From positions 1 through 34,675 of the forward strand of contig JBCDGZ010000083.1 of NCBI GenBank assembly GCA_038750655.1: a stretch of DNA of 34,675 bases, in the 5' to 3' direction. This document shows, one piece after another, positions 16,691 through 24,087 of this stretch. The notes under the pieces were generated by a model that had not been told where the DNA came from, searched no databases, and was given only the letters and a program-made list of their open reading frames with translations. Each line of letters starts with the position of its first letter. Position 1 is the stretch's first letter. The translations under genes and the position numbers were made by a program. This stretch comes from JBCDGZ01 sp038750655 (GTDB lineage: Bacteria > Bacteroidota > Bacteroidia > Chitinophagales > Saprospiraceae).

Positions 16691-19227
16691 ATTTCTGCCC
16701 GCAACACTTCTAAAGGAGGCCTATTGACCACAGAGCGGCTGTTAAACAGGCCAATCAAAACAGTCAGTGAGGTGATGCTCAACAGTACGACGAAGGGCGG
16801 CCATAAATCGGGCTGAAAAGGAATGTTAAAGCTGAAATAAGCCAGGAGCCAACTGCCGATTACCGAAAGTAAGATGCCCGTAAGCGTAGCTAGGCTGCCA
16901 AGGAAGAAATACTCCAAGGCATTGATCCAGAGAATTTGTTTGCGGTTGGCCCCAATGGTTCGCAGCAGCACGCTTTCTCGAACCCGCTGAAACTTGCTGA
17001 GTACAACCGAACTGATCAGCACCAGCAATCCGGTTAAGACACTGAACAAGGCCATAAAGCGAATGACAAAGGAAACCTTACTCAAGATTTCATCTACCGA
17101 TTTCAGAATCTGACCCAAATCAATCACCGATACATTGGGAAACGCTCGAACCAATTCCCGTTGATAAGCCGCTGATTGTTCGATTGAATTGACTCGGGAA
17201 ACAATGACATTAAATTGCGGGGCATTTTCCAAAATTCCACTCGGAAAGACCACAAAAAAGTTGGTTTGCACCCGATCCCATTTGATTTCTCGAATGCTAC
17301 CCACCACCGTCTCAATCAAGGCCCCCTGTACATTAAAGGTCAATTTGGTCCCGACCTCGGCATTCATATCTTCCGCGATATTTTCATCTAGAGAAACGAA
17401 GATGGTATCGCCACGATTTGCTTTATCCATATGCCATTGTCCCTCTTTGATGCTTTCTGTTTCGATCAAAGTATCCCGGTAGGTGACCCGATACTCGCGG
17501 TTGTAGACCCAGCGTCGAACGTTGGAAGTCGTATCTTTAAGCCGCTGCACTTTGGTCATCCCATCGATATTATCCAATCGCATCGTAACGATGGGAACCT
17601 GTTGCAGCACTGGTAAATCATGCTTTTTGGTCAGCTCCGCTACGGCCTGTTTTTGAGAAGGTTGAATGTCAAAAAGGATGATATTGGGCTGATCGCCACT
17701 GCCGGAGAGTTCGACTTGGTTGAGCAGGAGTCCTTGCACAAAGAAGAGGGTAGAGATCAGCGTGGTGCCCAGTCCAATGGTGACCATGAGGATGAGGGTT
17801 TGGTTGTTGGGGCGGTAGAGGTTGGCAATGCTTTGCCGCCAGACGTAGCTCCATTGGGTGGGGAAAAATTTGCGTACTGCCCAGGTCAGCAAGCGGGCGA
17901 CGCCAGCCAGCAAGAGCAGCGCGATCGCCAGCGAGATAGGGAAGCTGATGGCCTGAAGGCCGCCCCCTGTTTGAAAAAAGCTGAACCCTGCTACAAAAAA
18001 GAAAATCAACAGGTAGACCAGCCAACGCAGCCGATCCGGCTTACCGCCTTCATTGTCCATACTGGCCCGCAAACTGCGCAGCGGCGATATTTTACGAATG
18101 CTCAACAGCGGTAATAAGGCAAAAAGTAGCGTAATGAACACCCCGGTGATGACGCCTTGTGTAACTGCCGTGAGAGACACATCAGCACTTACATTTTGTA
18201 GCGGCAGAAAATCCTTCAGTACGGCGGGTAGCAAGAGCTGGAGGCCACTTCCCAACAGTGCACCAACCACCGAACCAATAATGCTGAGCATTAGTATTTG
18301 TAGCAAAAAAATCAAAAAGGCCTGCCGGCCGCTGGCCCCGATGCAACGCAGTACGGCAACGGTATTGAGCTTGTCTTTGATGTAAATGTGCACTGCACTA
18401 GCTACGCCGATACAGCCCAGCAAGAGGGCGATGAAACCGACTAGGTTGAGAAAGGTATTCATGTCAGAGAAGGCTTCACTAAGGTCTTCCTTGCGGCCTT
18501 CTACTGTCTCATAGCCGTGCGAAGCGGCTTGCAGGCGTGGTTTGATGGTCTTGACCAGCTCGGGAATATCAACGCTTTCTGCCAGCTTGAAGTATTGCTG
18601 GTAGAATACGCGGCTGCCGGGCTGGATCAGCTCAGTGGCTTCCAGGTACTGCATGGGGATGTAGATGGCTGGGGCGAAGGAGGAGGAAATGCCGGCGCGG
18701 CCCGGTGCGGCGTTGAGGGTCCCTTCGATGGTGAAGGCCTGCTGGCCAACGCGGACAGTATCGCCTAGTTGGAGGGCGAATTGGAGCATCAGGGTGCGAT
18801 CGACGAGGACGCGGGGGCCTTCGCGGAAGCTGAGGTAGGCCGTCTCAGGGGTGGTGCTGATCTTGCCGTAAAAAGGATAGTCCCCTTCGAGGGCCCGAAT
18901 TTCGGAGAGGCGGGTATCGCCGGTGCGGGGGAAGAGGGCCATGGAGACGAGGTAGCGGGAGCGGGCCTGCTCGCCGCCAATGGAGTCGAAGAGCTGCCGT
19001 AGGCTGTCGGGTGCAGGCAGGTTGCTGCTGATGGACAGGTCGGCCCCCAATAGCGTCCGGGCTTCCGACTCGATGTCTTTTTGCAGGTTTTCACTAAAAG
19101 AATTAATGGCGACGAGCGCAGCGATCCCCAGAATGATGGAAGAAATGAAAAGCAGTAGGCGGCCACGGCTGCGGCGGCTGTCCCGCCAGGCCATTTTCAG
19201 GAGCCATTTGAAGTTGTTCGAAGCCAT
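16687..19227 (-). CDS. ABC transporter permease with two FtsX domains (YbbP-like)
   Basis: The product has 846 residues. The N-terminus W-L-L-K-M-A-W-R-D-S-R-R-S-R-G-R-L-L-L-F is typical of YbbP-type permeases. A first membrane helix (about 25-50) is followed by an extracytoplasmic MacB-like domain, then a three-helix FtsX unit (about 265-400), two further helices, a second extracytoplasmic region (about 510-700) and a C-terminal FtsX unit (about 720-840). Such permeases extract or signal to lipid-anchored substrates rather than move solutes. They need a separate ATPase such as YbbA, and none lies next to it here. The ATG at 19227 was chosen; the longer frame from 19293 would run through the promoter of the divergent gene. 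It ends head-to-head with the desuccinylase-like gene, the stop codons overlapping by two bases. Confidence 0.85.
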   Translation of the reverse strand: MASNNFKWLLKMAWRDSRRSRGRLLLFISSIILGIAALVAINSFSENLQKDIESEARTLLGADLSISSNLPAPDSLRQLFDSIGGEQARSRYLVSMALFPRTGDTRLSEIRALEGDYPFYGKISTTPETAYLSFREGPRVLVDRTLMLQFALQLGDTVRVGQQAFTIEGTLNAAPGRAGISSSFAPAIYIPMQYLEATELIQPGSRVFYQQYFKLAESVDIPELVKTIKPRLQAASHGYETVEGRKEDLSEAFSDMNTFLNLVGFIALLLGCIGVASAVHIYIKDKLNTVAVLRCIGASGRQAFLIFLLQILMLSIIGSVVGALLGSGLQLLLPAVLKDFLPLQNVSADVSLTAVTQGVITGVFITLLFALLPLLSIRKISPLRSLRASMDNEGGKPDRLRWLVYLLIFFFVAGFSFFQTGGGLQAISFPISLAIALLLLAGVARLLTWAVRKFFPTQWSYVWRQSIANLYRPNNQTLILMVTIGLGTTLISTLFFVQGLLLNQVELSGSGDQPNIILFDIQPSQKQAVAELTKKHDLPVLQQVPIVTMRLDNIDGMTKVQRLKDTTSNVRRWVYNREYRVTYRDTLIETESIKEGQWHMDKANRGDTIFVSLDENIAEDMNAEVGTKLTFNVQGALIETVVGSIREIKWDRVQTNFFVVFPSGILENAPQFNVIVSRVNSIEQSAAYQRELVRAFPNVSVIDLGQILKSVDEILSKVSFVIRFMALFSVLTGLLVLISSVVLSKFQRVRESVLLRTIGANRKQILWINALEYFFLGSLATLTGILLSVIGSWLLAYFSFNIPFQPDLWPPFVVLLSITSLTVLIGLFNSRSVVNRPPLEVLRAEI

Positions 19228-19247
19228 TAAAAAATATTCTATCTTTG
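19214..19247 (+). promoter_or_regulatory. Candidate promoter of the PBP4-type gene
   Basis: TTG at 19214-19216 and TATCTTTG at 19240-19247 match the Bacteroidota -33 and -7 elements with a 23-base spacer. It points toward the ATG at 19308. The -33 element lies inside the first codons of the divergent permease gene. Confidence 0.5.
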
Positions 19248-19307
19248 GAATGATCCAAAGCCTCGCTAAAATTATTTTATCTATACAAGACAAGAATAAG
19301 ACAATCT

Positions 19308-20774
19308 ATGAATCGCTTTGTTTTTATAGTCCTCTCCTTTCTGCTGAACAGTGCCTTTCTATCGGCCCAATCGACTTTACAAAAGGCGCTCGATGCCTTT
19401 GCCGATTCCAAGCCCATGAAGCACGCCGGAGTAAGTGTAAGTGTCATCGATGTGGAAAGTGGAAAATTGCTCGCAGCAGTGTATCCGCACCGCAGTTTGG
19501 TACCGGCTTCCTCGCTTAAGGTGGTGACAACGGCTACGGCACTGAGCATTCTGGGGAAAGATTTTCAATTCAAAACAGAGCTGCAATACCAAGGGCAAAT
19601 CGAGGCGGACGGCACCCTCAAGGGCAACCTCATTATCAAGGGCTACGGCGATCCGACCTTGGGGACCGACCACTATAATGATCCGCCGGACTTGCAGCAG
19701 CTGATGCGATTGTTTATCGAGGCTATCCAAAAGCAGGGTATTCGGAGGATCGAAGGGCGCGTTATCGCCGATGCCTCTTTCTTTGATACGGCGGTGAACG
19801 GGAGGGCTTGGTTGTGGGAAGACTTGGGCAACTACTACGCCTCGGGGGCCTGGGGCCTCAATATCCACGATAATCGCTATTTCATCGATTTTCAACAAAG
19901 CCCCAACCTCAACACCATCCCCAAAATCGTCCGCACCGAACCGGCTATTCCCAACCTACAGCTGATCAACGAAGTCCGCTCCGCGGCGGCCAACTCGGGC
20001 GATAATGCCTATATCTACGGCGCTCCCTATTCTTACATCCGATTTGTGCGGGGAACGATTCCCGTTGGCAAGAAACGCTTTACCATCAAAGGCTCCATCC
20101 CCGATCCTCCCTTCTTTGCCGCCCACTACCTGAGCGAGGCCCTAGCCACTGCCGGGATTGCTTGCACCGAGCCGCCGACCTCCCTATTTGAATGGGAGCA
20201 AAACGGGCAGTCGCTGGCGGGTTCTCCAACTACCTTTTATACCCAGCAGTCCCCCCAATTATCCAATATCGTTGTAGAAACGAACCATAAGAGCATCAAT
20301 TTGTATTGTGAAAGTATGCTGAAATGGCTGGCCGTGCAGCAAGGTAAGGGGAATAGTACAGCGGCGGGGATAGAGACAGTGCTGGCCCATTGGTCGGAGC
20401 TGGGGGTAGACACCGAGGGCTTTTTTTTGGAAGATGGAAGTGGGCTGTCGCTGCGCAATTCGGTGTCCAGTTATCATCTGGCGCGCATCATGCAGCTCAT
20501 CGCTCGGGATGAGGCGCTGTACAAAACATTCAGCCCCTCGCTGCCGCTGGCCGGCCGGTCGGGTTCACTCAAGCGCATGTTGCGGGGGACGGCTGCCGAG
20601 GGCGTCCTGCGGGCGAAGAGCGGCGGAATGCAGCGGGTGCGCTCCTACACGGGCTACGCCCGCTCTAAAGCGGGTCGGCTGCTGGCTTTTTCGATGATCG
20701 CTAACAACTTTACCGGTGCTAGTAGCGATGTTCGGCGGCAAATGGAAAAGCTGATGATAGCAATGAGTCAGTGA
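19308..20774 (+). CDS. dacB: D-alanyl-D-alanine carboxypeptidase/endopeptidase, PBP4 type (S13)
   Basis: The 488-residue protein is a class C low-molecular-weight penicillin-binding protein. It trims the terminal D-alanine or cuts cross-links of peptidoglycan in the periplasm. A signal peptide covers residues 1-20 (F-L-S-A-Q). The three active-site motifs are present: S-S-L-K at 68-71 with Ser68 as nucleophile, S-I-N at 329-331 and K-S-G at 437-439; the D-G-S-G-L-S segment lies between the last two. The long insert between the first and second motifs is the usual S13 feature. The gene has its own promoter and is divergent from the FtsX permease. The gene that follows has its own promoter too, so this is probably a single-gene unit. 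Confidence 0.92.
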   Translation: MNRFVFIVLSFLLNSAFLSAQSTLQKALDAFADSKPMKHAGVSVSVIDVESGKLLAAVYPHRSLVPASSLKVVTTATALSILGKDFQFKTELQYQGQIEADGTLKGNLIIKGYGDPTLGTDHYNDPPDLQQLMRLFIEAIQKQGIRRIEGRVIADASFFDTAVNGRAWLWEDLGNYYASGAWGLNIHDNRYFIDFQQSPNLNTIPKIVRTEPAIPNLQLINEVRSAAANSGDNAYIYGAPYSYIRFVRGTIPVGKKRFTIKGSIPDPPFFAAHYLSEALATAGIACTEPPTSLFEWEQNGQSLAGSPTTFYTQQSPQLSNIVVETNHKSINLYCESMLKWLAVQQGKGNSTAAGIETVLAHWSELGVDTEGFFLEDGSGLSLRNSVSSYHLARIMQLIARDEALYKTFSPSLPLAGRSGSLKRMLRGTAAEGVLRAKSGGMQRVRSYTGYARSKAGRLLAFSMIANNFTGASSDVRRQMEKLMIAMSQ

Positions 20775-20830
20775 AGCAAAGGAACTGATTACCAATTTGT
20801 GCGTGTTTCCATGATATAGTGAATCACAAC

Positions 20831-20862
20831 TTGAATAAAATAAATAGAATCCTTTACTTTTG
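20831..20862 (+). promoter_or_regulatory. Promoter of the lipid-anchored methyltransferase gene
   Basis: TTG (20831-20833), 21 bases, then TACTTTTG (20855-20862) is a full match to the Bacteroidota promoter pattern. It ends 18 bases before the ATG at 20881, giving a very short leader, and it rules out the longer frame whose start (20860) lies inside the -7 box. Confidence 0.65.
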
Positions 20863-20880
20863 CGAAAATCATATTACCAA

Positions 20881-21621
20881 ATGACGACGAAACTTCTCCC
20901 GTTGATTTTTGTACTGAGCATTTTACTCCTCACCCTTGGCACTTCCTGCGAAGATAACCTGGGAGAGGGGCAAAGAAGCACCGTTAAAACAAGCCATGAT
21001 TACGATAAGACATCTTCTCCAGGTGCCAATGCTTCTAGCGATAATGCTGCAAACAATACCCTCCCCAATATTGACATCCGAGATATTTGGCAACGCCCGG
21101 AGCTGGTCCTCAACAGCTTGGGAGATTTAGAAGGGAAAGTAGTGGCGGATATTGGGGCCGGCCCCTACGGCTACTTCTCCCTGCGCATTGCCCGGGATAC
21201 CAAAGCCAAAAAAGTGATCGCCATCGATATTGATCAAGATGCTCTGGGCTTTATCGATAACGCTCGCCGGGCCCTACTCCCCGAGAATGCCCAAAATCGC
21301 CTTGAAACCCGCCTCGTCAGCCCCTCCGATCCACAACTAAAAAACAACGAAGCGGACATCGTACTCATCGTAAATACCGTTGTGCACATCGAAGATCGTA
21401 TCCAATACCTAAAAAATCTGAAAACGGGCCTCGCCCCCGGCGGCCGACTAGTCATCATCGACTATAAAAAGAAAAGCAACCCTATGGGGCTGCCCATCGA
21501 TATGTTTATCGCGCTAGGAGAGGTCGAAGCAGACCTGCGGGCCGCTGGCTATCAATTGGAAACTTCAGACGACACTACGCTTGAATTCCAGTACATCATT
21601 ACGGCTACAGCGGCGGGATAG
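20881..21621 (+). CDS. SAM-dependent methyltransferase-like protein with lipoprotein signal
   Basis: The 246-residue product begins with a lipoprotein-like signal: M-T-T-K, a hydrophobic stretch to residue 20, then G-T-S-C with Cys23, followed by acidic E-D-N. Residues 25-60 are a low-complexity Ser/Asn/Asp linker. From about 65 it is a class I methyltransferase: motif I V-A-D-I-G-A-G-P-Y-G-Y at 88-98, acidic strand-2 end I-A-I-D-I-D-Q-D at 113-120, a V-V-H-I-E-D segment, and G-L-A-P-G-G-R-L-V-I-I-D-Y typical of post-motif III. The fold appears complete. An envelope location is odd because S-adenosylmethionine is cytosolic; either the signal is not used as such or the domain has another role. 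The gene has its own good promoter and ends 8 bp before the convergent purA stop. Confidence 0.75.
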   Translation: MTTKLLPLIFVLSILLLTLGTSCEDNLGEGQRSTVKTSHDYDKTSSPGANASSDNAANNTLPNIDIRDIWQRPELVLNSLGDLEGKVVADIGAGPYGYFSLRIARDTKAKKVIAIDIDQDALGFIDNARRALLPENAQNRLETRLVSPSDPQLKNNEADIVLIVNTVVHIEDRIQYLKNLKTGLAPGGRLVIIDYKKKSNPMGLPIDMFIALGEVEADLRAAGYQLETSDDTTLEFQYIITATAAG

Positions 21622-21629
21622 TCCCCAGT

Positions 21630-22916
21630 TTAGTGTACGACTTCCGTTGCTTTCAAGACTAACTTTTCTCGCTCTGGCCCGGTAGAAATCATACTCACCG
21701 GCACCTCTAATTGCTCTTCTAGCGAAGTAATGTAATGCTGGATTTGTTCTGGCATATTCTCGTAGCTGCTCACCTCCTCCAAATCCTGTGACCAGCCGGG
21801 ATAGCTGCGGTAAACAGGGTCGACTGCTACATTGCAAAGGTCGTAAGGGAGCTGTTTGGACTCCTGGCCCTGGTAGCGATAGTGGGTCGCTGCTTGTAGG
21901 GTTTCGAGTTTATTGAGGACATCGATCTTGGTGATGACCAGCTGGGTGACGCCATTGAGCATGATGGTGTAGCGCAGTTGGGGCAGGTCAATCCAGCCAC
22001 AGCGGCGGGGCCGCCCGGTGGTTGCACCGAACTCGTGGCCTTCCTTACGGAGGAATTCGCCGGTTTCGTCATGCAGCTCAGTGGGGAAGGGGCCACCGCC
22101 GACGCGGGTGCAGTAGGCTTTGGTAATGCCGATGACTTCGCCGATTTGGCTGGGGGCGATGCCGAGGCCATTGCAGACGCCGGAAGAGATGGTGTTAGAA
22201 GAGGTCACAAAGGGGTAGGTCCCGAAGTCGATGTCGAGCATTGACCCTTGGGCGCCTTCAGCCAGTATGCGCTTGCCGTTCTGGAGGGCTTCGTTGATAA
22301 AGTATTCGCCGTCGACGTGCTTGAGGCCTCGTAGGCTTTCTAGGCTAGCGAACCACTTTTCTTCCTCGGCTGCCAGATCGAACTCGAAGGGTGGATAGAG
22401 CTTGATGATGCCCATGTGCTTGGTTTTCAGCGCCTCATACTGCTCGCGGAAATTGGGCATCATGATGTCGCCGACCCGTAGGCCGTTGCGCCCGGTTTTG
22501 TCCATGTAGGTGGGGCCAATCCCTTTGAGGGTGGAGCCGATCTTGGCTTTGCCTTTGGCTGCTTCGGTGGCCGCGTCAATATATCGATGAGTGGGCAGAA
22601 TGAGGTGGGCCTTGCGAGCCACCATTAGGCGTCCAGCATAGTCGACCTCAAAGTTGTCCAGTTTCTTTAGTTCCTTTTCTAATGTAATAGGGTCAATGAC
22701 GACGCCATTGCCAATGAGATTGAGTTGTTTTTCGCGGAAGATGCCAGAGGGCACGGTATGCAAAACGAATGTATTTCCGCCAAATTTAAGGGTATGCCCG
22801 GCGTTGGGGCCGCCCTGGAATCGGGCTATGATGTGGTACTGATCAGCGAGGTAATCGACAATTTTTCCCTTCCCTTCGTCTCCCCATTGGAGGCCTAAGA
22901 TGACGTCTACAGCCAT
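21630..22916 (-). CDS. purA: Adenylosuccinate synthetase
   Basis: The 428-residue product has the normal PurA length. It joins IMP and aspartate using GTP, the first committed step to AMP, in the cytosol. The N-terminus shows W-G-D-E-G-K-G-K with Asp13 (catalytic base) and His41 in N-A-G-H-T-L. The IMP loop K-G-I-G-P-T-Y-M-D-K lies near residue 130, and the GTP-site S-T-G-P-E-R-E is near the C-terminus. It is the last gene of the minus-strand series rel, fur, STAS protein, purA, with a 205-bp gap before it, so it probably also has its own promoter. No clean TAnnTTTG box is seen there. In E. coli PurA is inhibited by ppGpp, which makes the nearby rel gene of interest. Confidence 0.97.
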   Translation of the reverse strand: MAVDVILGLQWGDEGKGKIVDYLADQYHIIARFQGGPNAGHTLKFGGNTFVLHTVPSGIFREKQLNLIGNGVVIDPITLEKELKKLDNFEVDYAGRLMVARKAHLILPTHRYIDAATEAAKGKAKIGSTLKGIGPTYMDKTGRNGLRVGDIMMPNFREQYEALKTKHMGIIKLYPPFEFDLAAEEEKWFASLESLRGLKHVDGEYFINEALQNGKRILAEGAQGSMLDIDFGTYPFVTSSNTISSGVCNGLGIAPSQIGEVIGITKAYCTRVGGGPFPTELHDETGEFLRKEGHEFGATTGRPRRCGWIDLPQLRYTIMLNGVTQLVITKIDVLNKLETLQAATHYRYQGQESKQLPYDLCNVAVDPVYRSYPGWSQDLEEVSSYENMPEQIQHYITSLEEQLEVPVSMISTGPEREKLVLKATEVVH

Positions 22917-23121
22917 TATGTGTGTAATTTTTGGTTCAGTATTCCTTAGAATTATTCAAACCGTAAAAATACAAAAAAACGTAGACAATTCAAGCTGCGA
23001 TTCACTGTTAGAAGATTCACAGCATCAGATATTTGAATCACCACCTCGTGGTTCACAAAATCCTCCTTAGTGAATCTCGTTCATTGCAACTTGGGATAGA
23101 TAATTACCGTGCTCGAAGGAA

Positions 23122-23463
23122 TTAGTTGCTGTTGAAAACCCGTATAGCGTCCTCGACAGTTGGGCGGAGGGTGAACATGGTGCGCAGTTTGGTGATTTCC
23201 AGTAAATTAAGGACTTGCTCGGAGGCATTGGCTACAGCTACGTCACCACCGGAGTTTCTGGATTTGGTCATAATGGAGATCATAAAATTGAGCCCGACGC
23301 TGTTCATAAAATCCAGATTAGAAAGGTCGACGATGAATTTGTTGAGGCCGCGTTCGATGCGCGATTCTACATCATTGAGAATGATTCTATTATCAAATTC
23401 GTTGTAGAGGGTGCTGACTTCCAGTACCTGAATACTCTTTAATTCGGATATGTTGTAAGCCAT
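23122..23463 (-). CDS. STAS-domain protein, anti-sigma factor antagonist type
   Basis: The 113-residue protein is a lone STAS domain. The key loop reads D-F-M-N-S-V-G-L-N; Ser55 corresponds to the serine that partner kinases phosphorylate in SpoIIAA and RsbV. Such proteins bind an anti-sigma kinase when unphosphorylated and free a regulator. No HPK-type anti-sigma kinase or PP2C phosphatase gene is in the window, so partners must lie elsewhere. It sits between fur and purA on the same strand, with 94 bp on the fur side and 205 bp on the purA side. The ATG at 23463 gives the usual STAS length. Confidence 0.88.
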   Translation of the reverse strand: MAYNISELKSIQVLEVSTLYNEFDNRIILNDVESRIERGLNKFIVDLSNLDFMNSVGLNFMISIMTKSRNSGGDVAVANASEQVLNLLEITKLRTMFTLRPTVEDAIRVFNSN

Positions 23464-23557
23464 GGGATATTCATTTTGTTTGGTGTGTGGATTTATCTAA
23501 AAGCTTCCACTACAAAAAACTTACCAAAAAAGAATAATATGTAGGATAGTGCTTGGT

Positions 23558-24040
23558 CTACTTGTCCGGGTCGCTAGAGCCAGAGCATTGTCCTCCCTGG
23601 CATTCTCCGTACAGATTCAAGGAGTGATGAGTGATGTTGAAATCCAGTAGTTCCCCCATCATGTTTTTGATTTGTTGAACACGGGGATCGCAAAATTCTA
23701 GTACTTTTCCGCAATTGACGCAAATGAGGTGATCGTGTTGTTTGTAACCGTAGGATTTTTCGTATTGGGCCAGGTTTTTCCCAAATTGGTGCTTTTTTAC
23801 CAAATCACAATTGACCAGCAGTTCCAGTGTATTGTACACTGTAGCCCGACTCACCCGGTAGTTCTGATTTTTCATGTGAATATACAGGGCCTCCGCATCA
23901 AAGTGATCGTTGCGTCTGTATATTTCTTCCAGTATGGCGAAGCGCTCAGGCGTTTTGCGAAAGCCATTCTTTTCGAGATGGCCCGAAAAAATAGTGATGA
24001 CTTCTTTGATGACATGGTCTAAATTCTTCTGAGTGGCCAT
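23558..24040 (-). CDS. Fur-family metal-dependent transcriptional repressor
   Basis: The product has 160 residues. The N-terminal winged helix includes R-K-T-P-E-R-F-A-I-L-E-E-I and the recognition helix S-R-A-T-V-Y-N-T-L-E-L-L near 64-75. The dimerisation domain has the first structural-zinc pair Cys107 and Cys110 (C-V-N-C-G-K), followed by the metal-site H-H-S-L near 138. The second pair is Cys147 and Cys152, spaced C-x4-C rather than the usual C-x2-C. Whether it senses iron, peroxide (PerR) or zinc (Zur) cannot be decided from this. Its promoter overlaps the end of the upstream rel gene. The rel-fur-purA order is, as I recall, widely kept in Bacteroidota. Confidence 0.92.
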   Translation of the reverse strand: MATQKNLDHVIKEVITIFSGHLEKNGFRKTPERFAILEEIYRRNDHFDAEALYIHMKNQNYRVSRATVYNTLELLVNCDLVKKHQFGKNLAQYEKSYGYKQHDHLICVNCGKVLEFCDPRVQQIKNMMGELLDFNITHHSLNLYGECQGGQCSGSSDPDK

Positions 24041-24058
24041 AGATTGTGTTTAAATCGA

Positions 24059-24087
24059 CAAATATAAAGAAACTTATTGCTTTTCAA
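24059..24087 (-). promoter_or_regulatory. Promoter of the fur-family gene
   Basis: On the minus strand TTG (24085-24087), 18 bases, then TATATTTG (24059-24066) fits the Bacteroidota pattern. It lies 18 bases before the ATG at 24040. The -33 element overlaps the last codons of rel. Confidence 0.55.

Noticed and set aside
19228..19293. N-terminal extension of the FtsX permease
   Set aside because: It would be translated from the promoter region of the divergent PBP4 gene; the natural ATG is at 19227.
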